This document shows, piece by piece, positions 37,628-48,224 of a stretch of 64,000 nt of DNA. The DNA is taken from contig SWDT01000001.1 of the NCBI GenBank assembly GCA_009193035.1, positions 1,302,001 through 1,366,000 of the forward strand, in the 5' to 3' direction. The notes beneath the pieces are model-generated. The model was given only the letters and a program-made list of their open reading frames with translations. It did no database searches and was not told the DNA's origin. The DNA is from Halicephalobus mephisto. Its lineage: Eukaryota > Nematoda > Chromadorea > Rhabditida > Panagrolaimidae. The translations under genes and the position numbers were made by a program. Each line of letters starts with the position of its first letter. The first letter of the stretch is position 1.

Positions 37628-38477
37628 ATGGAAACACGAGTCATCAGGCGGAATGACCCGGGATGTAAGAAAGCAGTAAGTTCTCGACAACCAGATATTT
37701 TAAACCTAATAACTGCCATTCCAGGACTGGTACAACTGGTCTTCGCAGAAATTCGACGACTTGAACAGCTTACTTTTCATTCAAGAGTGGATTCAACAAT
37801 GTATAAAGGAGAATTACAAGGATATTGATGGTATCCTGAAATGCCCTAAAGGCGTCGAAGAAGGAGTGTGGAAATATGAACATCTCCGTCAGTTTTGTAT
37901 GGATCTCAATACACTAGCAGTATTACTTCAGGTAAGGTCGGTCAATGAGTCTCGTGATGAGTGGTTCTTTCAGAAAGAATGCGTTGCCGAAACTTGCCCA
38001 CAAATGACCGCGACTGAACAGTGGATTTTCCTCTGTGCTACCCATAAAAATCCAAAAGAGGTTTGTTGTCGTCTATAGACTCATGCCACATTCTCATTTC
38101 AGTGTGCCGCGATCGATTATACCCGTCACACTCTGGATAGTGCTGCTACGCTGCTGAATAGTTATCGTTATTTCCCCAGCAGAGTCCACATTCGTGAGTC
38201 CTCGATTGCGAAGATCGGCTCGGTCTGTAGAAGAGTGTATCGTATATTTTCCCATGCCTACTTCCATCATAGGAAAATATTCGATCAATTTGAAGTGAGT
38301 TTGTTTTGCATAATTACGATGACATTGAAACTTCAGGAACAAACTTACCTCTGCCGAAGGTTCACAATGTTCGTTATCAAGTACAGTCTGATGGCTCCAG
38401 AACATCTGATCGTTCCGATTCTAAATGAACCAATTCCAACAGTTGCTGAGAATTTTGTCAACAAAGACGACTCTTGA
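37628..38477 (+). CDS. MOB4: MOB4/phocein, STRIPAK complex component
   Basis: Exons 37628-37675, 37725-37931, 37974-38060, 38103-38294 and 38337-38477 give 224 residues (human MOB4 has 225). This kinase-adaptor-like protein is a core member of the STRIPAK phosphatase-kinase complex. The Mob fold is complete: [32 protein letters not shown] and [17 protein letters not shown], including Cys and His zinc ligands. All introns are 40-50 nt. The first residues are shorter than in vertebrates. It is followed after 131 bp by a RAD51 paralogue on the same strand. Confidence 0.95.
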
Positions 38478-38608
38478 GGATTTGAATTGTCCTTTTATGA
38501 AAGATTAAACCTATTTAAGATGTAAAATATGTTTGTTAATTGTGTGGTTGATTCCATTTTCATATTTTATTACTTCTTGATATTGGATGAGAGTAAATTT
38601 AAGTATCA

Positions 38609-39445
38609 ATGTCAAAAGACCTGGAATCCGATGAACTTGGGACTGATTGGTTCAATAGATTGAATGCTCCGTTTTTCACTCACTCGACTGGTCTCCCGGA
38701 ACTGGACGATTCCCTCGGAGGAGGACTGAAGCCGAGAGAGATCATCTCCATCAATGGCGATGGAGGGTCAGGAAAGACCCAACTGGTCTGGACGATTATG
38801 GCTGAGTTTTTGGTGAAGAATCAGAACGAAAAGGGGTTCATATATTACGTAGACTTTCATCAAGGATTAGTTCCGGTGAGGTTGAGACAGATTATACGTG
38901 CCCGAGATCGTGAACTCGACGAGAAAGCCGTTGAAAAGCTCCTGAGGAAGGTTTTGTACATCCATTTGAACGATGAAGACGAGTTGTGGCACTTGCTGAG
39001 GAACTTTTCCGTGAGTGACTGTGTTTTGTGTTTCTTAAAAATCCAATTCTAGAAATACTGCGGCGAAAGAAATGCAATAATGTTGATTATTGAAAACATT
39101 GGATCAATTCTTGCGAGGACAACAATTTGTGGAATCCAGAAGGAGATGCAGAGGAAGATTCACTACGTTCTCGATTACATCGGATTGTCGAAGAACATCC
39201 CTATCGTTATTACTAATCATATTGTGCAAGATAACGTGAAACCGGCCCTTGGAGCTTTCTGGAACGATCTGATTCGGAAGCACATTTTTTTGGGAACTTT
39301 TGAAGGTAATCAAGTGATGCAGTATTTCTACGATATGGTGAGTTGTTTTAAATTTTGAATTTCACCTCATTCTACTCTTCAGCAGCCCCACCGACTTCTC
39401 AGGTTTTTTGTAGCAGATTCCGGTATCAAAATTGTCAAGAGATGA
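38609..39445 (+). CDS. RAD51 paralogue (XRCC2/RFS-1-like RecA ATPase)
   Basis: Exons 38609-39010, 39053-39337 and 39383-39445 give 249 residues. The RecA core shows Walker A GDGGSGKT and a Walker B-like strand IMLIIENIGS, in which Glu stands where Asp is usual. The N-terminal HSTGLPELDDSLGGGL is a typical RAD51-family lead-in, and the last strand RFFVADSGIKI resembles the end of XRCC2. The length fits XRCC2 or the nematode sole paralogue RFS-1. It would act with RAD51 in homologous recombination repair. The Walker B change could mean weak or no ATP hydrolysis, as reported for some paralogues. Exact paralogue identity is uncertain. Confidence 0.8.
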
Positions 39446-39646
39446 CAAGAGCCAACGGGTTTTGACGATTATGTATTTATTTCAACTACGATAACATTAC
39501 TGTTGTGATATTGTTTCTGTGATAGTGTTACCGTAATGCCATGTTGGAGTGATTTGGCGCGTTTGTAATAGTTCTAAAAACCCTATTTGTACTAAAGCCT
39601 ATCGATTTGAAGATCGTGATTGTGGCAAGAACTGGTTTGTTGAAGT

Positions 39647-40545
39647 TTACTCCTTCTTGTCGTGTTCTTCCTTGGCGAATATCATATCAGCGACATGCCA
39701 GGCAAGTAGTGGAGCGATCCAGTACACCATAAAATGGGCCAAATACGGTACATCCCCACAGTTGAAGGTACAAGCCCACGCGACGATCGGGTTAGCGTAC
39801 ATCCCAGTCAGATGAATTCCTAAAGGATTTAATAATTAAGAATTTGGTTACTTTGATTACCTAAAATAGTAATAACCCCAGCGACGATAGCTTGAATAAC
39901 AGTCAGTTGCCTTTCGTTGATGACCCTTTCCTCGAGGAAGACCTCGGCGGCTTTAGCGGCGAAGCACCCTGCGGCTTCAACCAAGGACCCGTAGATGACG
40001 GTGACTGTCAGATCAGCTCCACATTCTTCCTGGAGAATTTCCAGATGCTGGGGATGAATTCCCATGGACCAAAACTGTCTGGCGAGCAGGTAGGAGAAGT
40101 AACCGGCAGCGAACTGGATACTGATGATACTAAAGAGTCTTCGGGCACTGACGGTATTCTTTAGAAATCCAAACAACTGAAAATTTCAAAAAATAGATTA
40201 GGAATTACCGTACTCTCCCACCAAAGGACATGGATCAGCGATAGCATCTCTCAGCAAGAAAGAGTTGATGATTTCGATAAAAGTGATCTCGACCAAAACC
40301 CCCTTGAGTCCGTAATTGTCCAAGACAAAGTTGACATCGAACATAGGAGCACATATCTGGACTGTCCCGATAAACTAAATCATCCCTTCTATGTTGGGGA
40401 AAGTGAGATAAGGCCAAACCTCATTGATTAGTTCTGACGGATAAGGGTGCTTTTTGGAGATAAATTTCTGAACGACAAATCTGGCAATTTCACACAGAGT
40501 AAACACCGCTCCGTAGAAAATTAAAGACGCAATCCACACTCGCAT
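39647..40545 (-). CDS. Aquaporin 11/12-like (unorthodox) channel
   Basis: Exons 40420-40545, 40222-40374, 39861-40176 and 39647-39819 give 255 residues. Six hydrophobic helices are visible. The first pore motif reads DPC (in AIADPCPL) instead of NPA/NPC, and the second reads NPI (in MYANPIVAW) instead of NPA, which places it among the unorthodox 'superaquaporins' (AQP11/12), where the first box is often NPC. The donor at 40221 was chosen because the more obvious GTAATT donor at about 40209 would shift the frame to an early stop. The C-terminus ends in charged EEHDKKE. Transported solute and membrane location are unknown; relatives sit in the ER. Confidence 0.78.
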
Positions 40546-40740
40546 TTTACGTCAACGCTTGATCCCGTCTGCTGGATGAAAGCTAACCTCCGCGTCGACT
40601 AGCGACTTTCCTCAAAGTGATAGAACAAATGGTGCATAGCAACAAGCCGCCCCGACTCGAAAGATTATCAGGGAAATTGTCGATAAATTAATTTTACCTT
40701 TTCATGAGTTCAAACAAAACAATGGACCTAATATCTAACT

Positions 40741-41276
40741 CTAGTCGAAAAGACCATCTAATTTGTCTTTTTCCACGATTGTCTTATGTGTTCCATCGCA
40801 AAACGGCCTATTCTTGGTTTGTTTGCAGTTGCAGAACCATACTTCCATATCCTTGTCCGGGATAAATCGAACAGGCTTCAATCTTAAATCAGGGACACGA
40901 ATGGAGTTGTGGGTTCCATCACATAACGGCTGGTTGTTGCTGTAACCACAGGTACACCAAGAGTACACCTTGTCCTTCTTGAGATAGACCCTAGTGGGTA
41001 GTTTTCCAGCGACTTTGCCCTTGCCAGGAAGCAAATGATTCGTTCCTTGTAATCCATACGGCTGTTCTGGTTTCTTGTCCGGGAGCTGGATGAAAATTAA
41101 TATATGGATAACCGAGTAGTGTGAAAAAAACCCACCACATGGTACTTTAAGACACTTGGCTCAGTTCCGACAAAGTGGATTCCCGTCCGATGCAGTCGAT
41201 AAGGTCCCCAGCCCGTTTTAGAGCTGTTCCAGAATGCTGAGGTCTGAATTGATCTAATAATTGTAGTAACAGTCAT
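40741..41276 (-). CDS. CISD3: Two-CDGSH iron-sulfur protein, CISD3-like, mitochondrial
   Basis: Exons 41136-41276 and 40741-41085 give 161 residues. Two tandem CDGSH motifs, WCTCGYSNNQPLCDGTH and FCNCKQTKNRPFCDGTH, each have three Cys and one His to hold a 2Fe-2S cluster. This double arrangement in a soluble protein is that of CISD3 (mitoNEET-related protein 2) of the mitochondrial matrix. The N-terminus has Arg, Thr, Ser and no acidic residue for about 30 positions, as in a presequence. GTG repeats at the donor make it possible to end the first exon three bases earlier. Confidence 0.93.
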
Positions 41277-41491
41277 CTAGAACTATACAATAACGAAATC
41301 AAACAAAAAGGGGGAAAATTGAAGAACGAAAGCGGGAAAACGTGTGTCCCGACGCGACAAAATTCTGGCTTTGGCGAGCTTACGCTTTTTTGAAAGCCTC
41401 TCTATTACTACTGCCAGATCCTTCTTGTTGATTGTTATTTGTTGTTACCATAATGGTTATTTATCCTTGCAAGCAGAGAACCAACCCGAAG

Positions 41492-43337
41492 ATGAATCAA
41501 CGGTCTTGTCCAATCACTTGGAGTGACAGAGTTCGTGAGGGGAATTGGGAAACTGCCCTCATGTTTTGGACCATTTCTGTTATTGTTTTGTTTGTAGACG
41601 TAAGTTCCCGATATCCCATATATCGATTAATTAGAGTTATTTCCAGCATCACTTCGATGGACCTATATTAAATTACTTTACTTGGTATCGCATTCCAATT
41701 GATTATTCGAGGCTGATCGAATCCGCTTTGATCGTGATTGCATTGATTAACTTTATCACTTATCTGGTTCTTGTGATTATCAAAGAAAACCTACCGGTAT
41801 CCAACTTACACAAGCAAGTTGGACGTGTCGACACGTCTGCCTCAAAAGTGACTTCTTCATTTCTGAGTAATCGATCTACTCATGAGACTAAGAGGTCTTT
41901 CAATCCATATCCGCTTTCCGCGGGAGATGTGTTTGATCCTGGATTGTGGAGGGCGTCGTCAACTCCTTCATCGAAGAAATCCGACAGCAGTGGAACTTCG
42001 AATGCAATCAATACTCGTTCTCAATTCTACTCTGTTCCAAAGCTCAACTCTTCAACTAGTTCCGATATTTTCACAGAAGATCAATTACCTAGTATAAATG
42101 ATGGTTCTGTTCAGTTCACTGTCAAGGGCTCCCAAGGTGACAATGCAACCAAAGTCCCTTACTTTGTTGATGAAGAGGACTGGGATCAATTAATGCCCAA
42201 GGACACGAGTCGTGTGGATGATTTATTTGATATTTCTCAAAACTCCCGTGACATGTTTGACATTTCGGAATTAACCGGAGAAAGCAAGTCTTCTTCGAAG
42301 AGCAGAGATGACCGTAATTTTCTGGCTTTTTTACCTGTTTACATGCTTGTTTTTAGCTTTCGAACTCTTCCGTGGAGACAGAGGCAGATACGCCTTCGAC
42401 TTCGGATCAAGTGGAGCTCCGAAAATGGCTGACATAAGCAGCTTCAAGTCTTCGCGATTGGTGAATGTTGTCCGGAACCCCTTTTGGACTGGACTGGGTT
42501 CTAATAAGACCATCATCTCGATCGATGAACTGTTCCATGAGTACAAAATCTCTCCTCAAAGCATTTCACAAATTGAGGAGAAAATTCGTCGCTATATCGG
42601 GACTCGGATCATTCAACCTCTTGTTCGAACCATCCACGAGACAAATACCATTATCAGTAACTATACGAATGTTCGTCTGGGTAGCAGTTCGATCGATGAA
42701 ATCAAGGAATTGATTTCCCGGACATCTTCGTTCATGCCGGATGTTGCTCCAATCATCCACTACTTGAGTATCTGCCCTCAGGATCAAAAGCATTTAATGA
42801 AGAAGCTTGAGAAATGGTCAAAGAGTGACATCATGTACGGTTTCTCGTCTACTTTGCAAGCCGATCCAGCCCCATCGTGTGAGTAACTACTCTCCCTCAT
42901 TTCTAACTGTTTTTTTAGTTCCACCCAGCCAAAAACTGAGTACAACGACTCGCACTCTTCCGACCGAGGGTGAACTTATATTCAAGCTCTTCTGCGCTTA
43001 TATGGACTGCCAAATTAGTCCTTTTCCTATAACGCGTCCTTATGAACATGACAAACCATTCACTCATGCATACAGTATTTCGACTAGTTTGTTCGGAAAG
43101 AAGGCTCCTGCCAGCTCTTACTTTGTTGAGATGGATGACACTTCCTCTCCGATGGGTTTCCGCTTCCACACCAAGTACCCGATACCAGTTGTTACCATGA
43201 AGACGACGGCCGCTATCACCATTATCATCTCTCTTTTAGCTCATACTCATTCTTTCAACGGAGGGTCTTTCAATGGCTTGGAATTGGAAAAAATCGATCT
43301 TGGCCCTGAACTCTTGATTGATTTGTTGGGTTATTAA
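41492..43337 (+). CDS. TMEM209: TMEM209 homologue, nuclear-envelope protein
   Basis: Exons 41492-41599, 41647-42313, 42357-42878 and 42919-43337 give 571 residues (human 561). Two N-terminal transmembrane helices (about residues 21-37 and 57-76) are followed by a long Ser/Thr/Asp-rich region and a conserved C-terminal domain: RNPFWTGLG, YIGTRIIQPLVRTI, APIIHYLSICPQDQ and ELIFKLFCAYMDC match the TMEM209 family, which sits at the nuclear envelope near pores. An in-frame ATG at 41453 would add 13 residues. It is divergently placed from the CISD3-like gene about 215 bp away. Confidence 0.85.
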
Positions 43338-43715
43338 CTGATGGTCTCTTATTGATGCTGGTTTTATGGTTAAAGAATATTGATTTATTGGCTTTTTTGC
43401 GATTAAAACGGTTGAATTCCGCTATATCTTTTTTATGATTGCGTTACTAGTATTTTATGTGAACTTTGATAGTCATTGTTCGTTCCTGTATCTATTTATT
43501 TTCATTTTTAAAGGATTATTGCATTCATTTTTAGGAACAACGCGCTTCCTCTGTCTGGCTTTACACGGTCTTGTTTCCGTTGCTCACAGTGTCCAACCAC
43601 CCGATAACAAAAAAGTACGTTTTGACTTATGATTGCCCTCTCGTATGGCCATTGAAGTAACATCAACTGTTGCTTGTTTTTTTGACTTATTAGGGATTTT
43701 TCCAGAGGTCCGAAG
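43338..43715. other. Intergenic region with possible 5' exon of ATPSCKMT
   Basis: AT-rich. A segment at about 43535-43615, bounded by a TTTTTAG acceptor and a GTACGT donor, could be a 5' UTR exon for the following gene, since another acceptor (TTATTAG at about 43688-43694) precedes the ATG at 43716. No independent coding signal. Confidence 0.35.
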
Positions 43716-46700
43716 ATGGGTCTCGGTGGAGCTATCGTTGCCGGTGTAGTGGGAACGACTGCAATTGGTGTATCAGTCTTAGCGTTACCTTTTGTAACAC
43801 CTGCTTTCCGCCGCATTTGTATCCCTTATGTCCCGGCTTCAAATCAACAGATATCAAACGTTATGCACCTTTTGACGCGCATAGAGAAGCCAATTGACCC
43901 TTTAATTGATCTTGGAAGTGGCGATGGTCGTGTTGTAAGTAATTTTGATTAAGACAAATGGATTGTAGGGGTGAGCGGGAATGAAGTTTGGTGAACAACT
44001 AGCAAGTCATCTGACTCCGGAATGGCGGAAACAGTACATTCGTTATGAGGAACTAAAAGCAATGCTCTATAATGTAGTGGTGGAAGCTCCTACAGAGGAA
44101 GAAGCACGGGAACAATACATTTCTCAGATGGATGAAATGTTTTTTGCTGAGTGCGAGAAAGAATTAACGAAAATCAATTTGTTCTTTGGCCAGAAGATTG
44201 CTGAAGCTCAAGGAAAGTACCATGAATTGAACAGCGAGTTGCAAATTTTCAAAGATCTCCTTGAAAATCGTCAGCCAGCAAATAACCCTCCGGATGTCAG
44301 GAATCGTGTTACTGGTAAGACTGTTAGCAGGATTCCAAAGGAACATATTAAAACCACCCAACAACTAAAGTTTGCATTCAGTGAATTTTACTTGAGTTTA
44401 GTACTGATTCAGAACTATCAGCAACTCAATGGCACAGGTTTCCGTAAGATTTTGAAAAAACATGACAAGATGATGCAAAATGAACGTGGTTTGGACTGGA
44501 GGATCAACAGAGTGGAGAAATCGTCGTTCTTTTTGAATCGGGACATTGAGACATTGATCAACAATGTAGAGACGTCTGTAATCAACGATCTGGAAGGCGG
44601 TAATCGTCAGGCTGGCATGAAGCGGTTGAAAGTTCCTCCGTTGAGTGAGAAACAAACTGCTGGGACAACTTTTTCTCTAGGGTTCTTCCTGGGGGTTTTT
44701 GTTGTTCTCGGAATTGCCATTGCCTTGACCTACACCGGCTTCAATCCTCGTCCCAATGAACCAAAATGGGTTGCTGTCCGCTTATTTAGAGGCTTCTTCT
44801 TGTTCTTGCTCTGTGTATTTCTTTGTGGGATCAACATGTACGGATGGACGACAGCTGGTGTTAACCATGTGTTGATATTTGAGATTGATCCTAGACGACA
44901 TCTGACTTATCAGTCGGTTATGCAGATTGCTGCTTTCTTATTCATGATATGGGCTCTTTGTGTACTTGGATATCTGTATGCTGATGCGTTAAATATTTCG
45001 CCGTTTATCTTCCCTCTACTTTTATTTGTGATATTTGTTGGTTATTTGATCAATCCATTTAGCAAACCTGACTACCTCTTTCAAAGAAGTTCCCGATATT
45101 GGCTCTTGAAACATTGTTTCTTCTGCTTTACTGCTCCGTTTCATTACGTTACATTCACTGATTTCTGGCTCGGAGATCAGATGAACTCATTATCAACTGT
45201 TTTCCTTGATTTCCAATACTTTGTTTGTTTCTACACGACTGAAGTGGATTATTCAAATTGGGGCTTCAATGTGTTGACTTATAACGTGACAGAAGGCCCT
45301 GTCCCTCATGGTTTTGTCGATATTAATACAGGGAAAGATACTTGTATGAGCTCTAGTCCGATCAGAATCTTCTTTTCAATTGTACCAGCTTCTGTTCGTT
45401 TCTTCCAGTGTATCAGACGTTTCCGTGACACTGGTCGTGTCCATCCTCATCTAGTCAATGCTGGCAAGTATGCAACTACTTACCTCGTCGTCCTGACTCA
45501 CTCTCTGAACAACTGGTCTTCTGCAAGCAATCCTGACGAATTCAGTATTTACTTCTACCTCTGGGTTGGCTCCTACATCATCAGCTTCACGTATACTTTC
45601 CTCTGGGATGTATTCATGGATTGGGGCTTGATTGATCCGAGGGCTCCGAAAGATGCTCCGTTTTTGAGGGAGGAAATGATATATGGATCCAGGTGGTTCT
45701 ACTACTTTGCTATCCTGGAGGATTTCGTGCTGAGGTTGTCTTGGGTCATGAATGTGTCATTAGGTGAGGCTTGGATGATAAATGGAGATCTGCTGACATG
45801 TATCATGTCGCCATTGGAGGTGTTTCGACGGTTTATATGGAATTATATCCGGTTAGAGAACGAACACGTCAATAATTGTGGTCAATTCCGTGCTGTGAGG
45901 GATATATCCATCAAGCCGATCAGAAAAGGAGATCTAGAATCGTTACTGTTCAAAATGGATCAGCCAGATGGCATTACCCATAGGGGAGCGGACCTTCAAG
46001 AACGGGTCAAGAAGCAGAAGAAAATCAAACGTGAGCAGCGACAGATTCTTACGAGAAATAGAATCGCGAGAATGGTTTTTAATAATCGACCAAATACTAC
46101 CAATGCTTTAATGGAAAGCCGCCATTAATTACCTTATACATATTACAGCAGTTCATGATAGTTCTCTTAATGTTATTTCTCTTGTCATCTTCATTCCACT
46201 CATTCCAAACAACCCACTTGCCACTATAATAATTATCTTATTGTGCAATTTTTTAGAACTTTCGTTTAAAAGATGCTCATTTTTCGTTGCAATAATTTTA
46301 TAGTCTTATCTTGTAGGTTTTTGAATGTGCAAAACGAGGTCTGAGCTCAACTGGTGTGGAGCTCAATCTTCCTCTGGTCATTTATTCAAAGATTGCGGCT
46401 AGAAAACATGGTCTTTCTTCAAATGCTCACTTTTTCCGACGAGATATTTTAAAAACCAATCTTTCGACCTACCGTACTGCAATTCTTTTTGGAGCTGAAT
46501 CAATGGTGATGTTTTTATTTGTATTTGTTTAATTATTAGTTTTAGGTTGAAATGCTTGTCCCGAAGCTTGACGAGATGGTTTTGGATTCTCACATTATTA
46601 TGTGTAGGTTTCCAATGCCTTCAAATACTCGTTGGAGACTTCTAGCATCAACCGGGGAAGGTATCGACAGTGCGTGGCTCTATCGGAAGACTCAAGAAAT

Positions 46701-46716
46701 CATCCCAAAGGAATAA
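43716..46716 (+). CDS. ATPSCKMT: ATP synthase c-subunit lysine N-methyltransferase
   Basis: Exons 43716-43934, 46317-46505 and 46546-46716 give 192 residues. One N-terminal hydrophobic segment (AIVAGVVGTTAIGVSVLAL) is followed by FVTPAFRRICIPYVPA, the SAM-binding motif DLGSGDGRVV, and STGEGIDSAWLY near the C-terminus. These identify ATPSCKMT/FAM173B, which trimethylates a lysine of the ATP synthase c-ring in mitochondria. The DLGSGDGRVV motif is cut by the first intron, which is 2382 nt long and contains a complete XPR1-type gene on the same strand. The other intron is only 40 nt. The N-terminus is shorter than in human (233 residues); an extra upstream exon is possible. Confidence 0.9.
43981..46128 (+). 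CDS. XPR1: XPR1-type phosphate exporter (SPX-EXS), nested in ATPSCKMT intron 1
   Basis: A single uninterrupted frame of 715 residues. The SPX domain starts at residue 1 (MKFGEQLASHLTPEWRKQYI) and has the inositol-pyrophosphate binding basic cluster GFRKILKKHDKM. About eight to ten transmembrane segments follow from residue 225, with the EXS domain (VRFFQCIRRFRDTGRVHPHL, LRLSWVMNVS) and a basic tail. Relatives export phosphate from cells under control of inositol pyrophosphates. The gene lies wholly inside the first intron of ATPSCKMT on the same strand, starting 46 bp after its donor, and has no introns, unlike its neighbours. This suggests an old retrocopy, although no poly(A) trace is visible. 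An acceptor-like GATTGTAG ends at 43968, 12 nt before the ATG. Confidence 0.95.
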   Translation: MKFGEQLASHLTPEWRKQYIRYEELKAMLYNVVVEAPTEEEAREQYISQMDEMFFAECEKELTKINLFFGQKIAEAQGKYHELNSELQIFKDLLENRQPANNPPDVRNRVTGKTVSRIPKEHIKTTQQLKFAFSEFYLSLVLIQNYQQLNGTGFRKILKKHDKMMQNERGLDWRINRVEKSSFFLNRDIETLINNVETSVINDLEGGNRQAGMKRLKVPPLSEKQTAGTTFSLGFFLGVFVVLGIAIALTYTGFNPRPNEPKWVAVRLFRGFFLFLLCVFLCGINMYGWTTAGVNHVLIFEIDPRRHLTYQSVMQIAAFLFMIWALCVLGYLYADALNISPFIFPLLLFVIFVGYLINPFSKPDYLFQRSSRYWLLKHCFFCFTAPFHYVTFTDFWLGDQMNSLSTVFLDFQYFVCFYTTEVDYSNWGFNVLTYNVTEGPVPHGFVDINTGKDTCMSSSPIRIFFSIVPASVRFFQCIRRFRDTGRVHPHLVNAGKYATTYLVVLTHSLNNWSSASNPDEFSIYFYLWVGSYIISFTYTFLWDVFMDWGLIDPRAPKDAPFLREEMIYGSRWFYYFAILEDFVLRLSWVMNVSLGEAWMINGDLLTCIMSPLEVFRRFIWNYIRLENEHVNNCGQFRAVRDISIKPIRKGDLESLLFKMDQPDGITHRGADLQERVKKQKKIKREQRQILTRNRIARMVFNNRPNTTNALMESRH

Positions 46717-47049
46717 CAATGCGTAGAATCAGAATAGTTGTTTTTGGAAGTGTTGGAATAAATATGTTATGAAAGACTTGTGATTTTTTGCGTTTTATTA
46801 TCGCAACTTTATTATTTGTTACTTTGGATTAACAAATTTGTAAAATCCCCTATTACTAATTTCTACCGTACCATTAGTTTTGAAAACTTCTAAGATTCCC
46901 TGGAGATTCGTGTTGAGATGATTTTAATATCAGTTTTTCTAGATTTCTACAGTAATGTTCTAAATTCTTAAAAGGATACTATTTGACCTTTCATCTCATT
47001 AACTTGTGTTTTGTTACGCTATCTACTTTTCATCTTAATTTACGTTTAG
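46717..47049. other. Intergenic region
   Basis: No gene seen. It contains the 3' UTR of ATPSCKMT and ends in TTTACGTTTAG directly before ATG 47050, a good splice or trans-splice acceptor. Confidence 0.4.
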
Positions 47050-47502
47050 ATGTGGCGAAAAGCTCCCTATACACTTGTCAAGTCTAGTGGGTCTCTTCTG
47101 ACTTCCTACAGAACCAGAGCAAATTACTACAAAAACCAAGATTCATGGTTGGGAAGAAAATTGAGGTTAGAGATATCTTGGAAATGCTCTAGCTATTGGA
47201 TTTTAGGCGTTTTGTTCTTCAATATCCCAAATCACCATTCATTGCTATTTTTGTTTTTTGTATTGCTGGAATGTTCGCTCCCCACATCAAAGCTACCTAC
47301 AAGGCTCTAACAATGTCCAAGGAAGAGTACGTTGTTTATCGGGACCATTATAATGGAGTTATTCGACAGCGTCAGAAGTTCGGTATGCCTTCAGGAATTG
47401 AATTCTACTGAATCCCGTGTTTCAGGAACAGATTTATACATCCCATTTTTCACCAAAAACAAAGCTGATCATCCGGAAGAAACTAACTCTGGCAATGAAT
47501 GA
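47050..47502 (+). CDS. Small single-pass membrane protein, probably mitochondrial, unrecognised
   Basis: Exons 47050-47165, 47207-47382 and 47426-47502 give 122 residues. The N-terminus is rich in Arg/Lys/Ser and lacks acidic residues (MWRKAPYTLVKSSGSLLTSY), as in mitochondrial presequences. One helix of about 18 residues (FIAIFVFCIAGMFAP) at about positions 50-65 is followed by a hydrophilic tail with Tyr-Arg-Asp-His and a C-terminal acidic end. Size and layout resemble accessory subunits of respiratory complexes, but no family is recognised. The ATG follows a splice acceptor immediately, suggesting a trans-spliced mRNA. Confidence 0.7.
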
Positions 47503-48224
47503 CATTTTTACGGGTAGTAGAATTAGGCCCTGTAGTTGAATTGAAACAAAGAATAAAGACGTTTTTGTTCTATTCGTCCATTTTCTAGCCCCTCTCAGAA
47601 GGCTGTTTCCCTTTCTCTGATTCCTGGTTTGCAGAGAAAAAGAGAAGAGAAAGACTTACTCTCACGTGTTTTGTTTGCAGTGCTGTTCCAATGAAAGCCA
47701 GTTGTGCGTCCTCTGAGCAGTAAGGAAATGTTCCGCGTAGTGACGGACGAACATCTCTGACTGTTTGTCCTATCTACCAGTTTTTCCTTCGCTCAATAAT
47801 CTTTTTCTGCATAGAGCGTTGTCTCAACGCCCCAACGAATGTTCGCTTGCTCTTTCATTTCTCTGTCAGACATCTTCAATAAGATATTTTCAATGCAAAA
47901 CTCGAAATATTTGCCTCCTCTCTGTTCCCATTTCTTTCAGAGTACTATTTTTGCTGCGCTCTCCCCTATTCACCGCTTCTCCCTGTTTTACTCCTTTCGA
48001 GATATTGCGTTCACTTTCATTCTCCTTTCTCTCTTCAATTTTATTACTGTTTCTCATTTCTGTGTACGTCTCGACTACCTCCAGATTCCAAAAAGGTCTT
48101 CTACCATATCCTTATCCTCGAGATTTTAATTTTTAGCAAACTCTCTGATTTCCGTGCTAGAATAGTTTTTAAACTTATTTTCGAGATCGTTTTGTGGTGA
48201 TTTACGTTGGGACTCTAATTTTAG
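47503..48224. other. Intergenic region, C/T-rich
   Basis: The stretch 47760-48120 is strongly C/T-rich with open frames that are a by-product of composition. No splice-supported exon. It ends with CTCTAATTTTAG directly before the ATG at 48225. Confidence 0.4.

Noticed and set aside
43435..43632. Hydrophobic open frame before ATPSCKMT
   Set aside because: It is AT-rich, overlaps the likely 5' UTR exon and does not join the methyltransferase frame.
47765..48136. Long Ser/Phe/Leu-rich open frames
   Set aside because: The sequence is a C/T-rich tract; any frame reads as Ser, Phe and Leu. No start context or splice partner.
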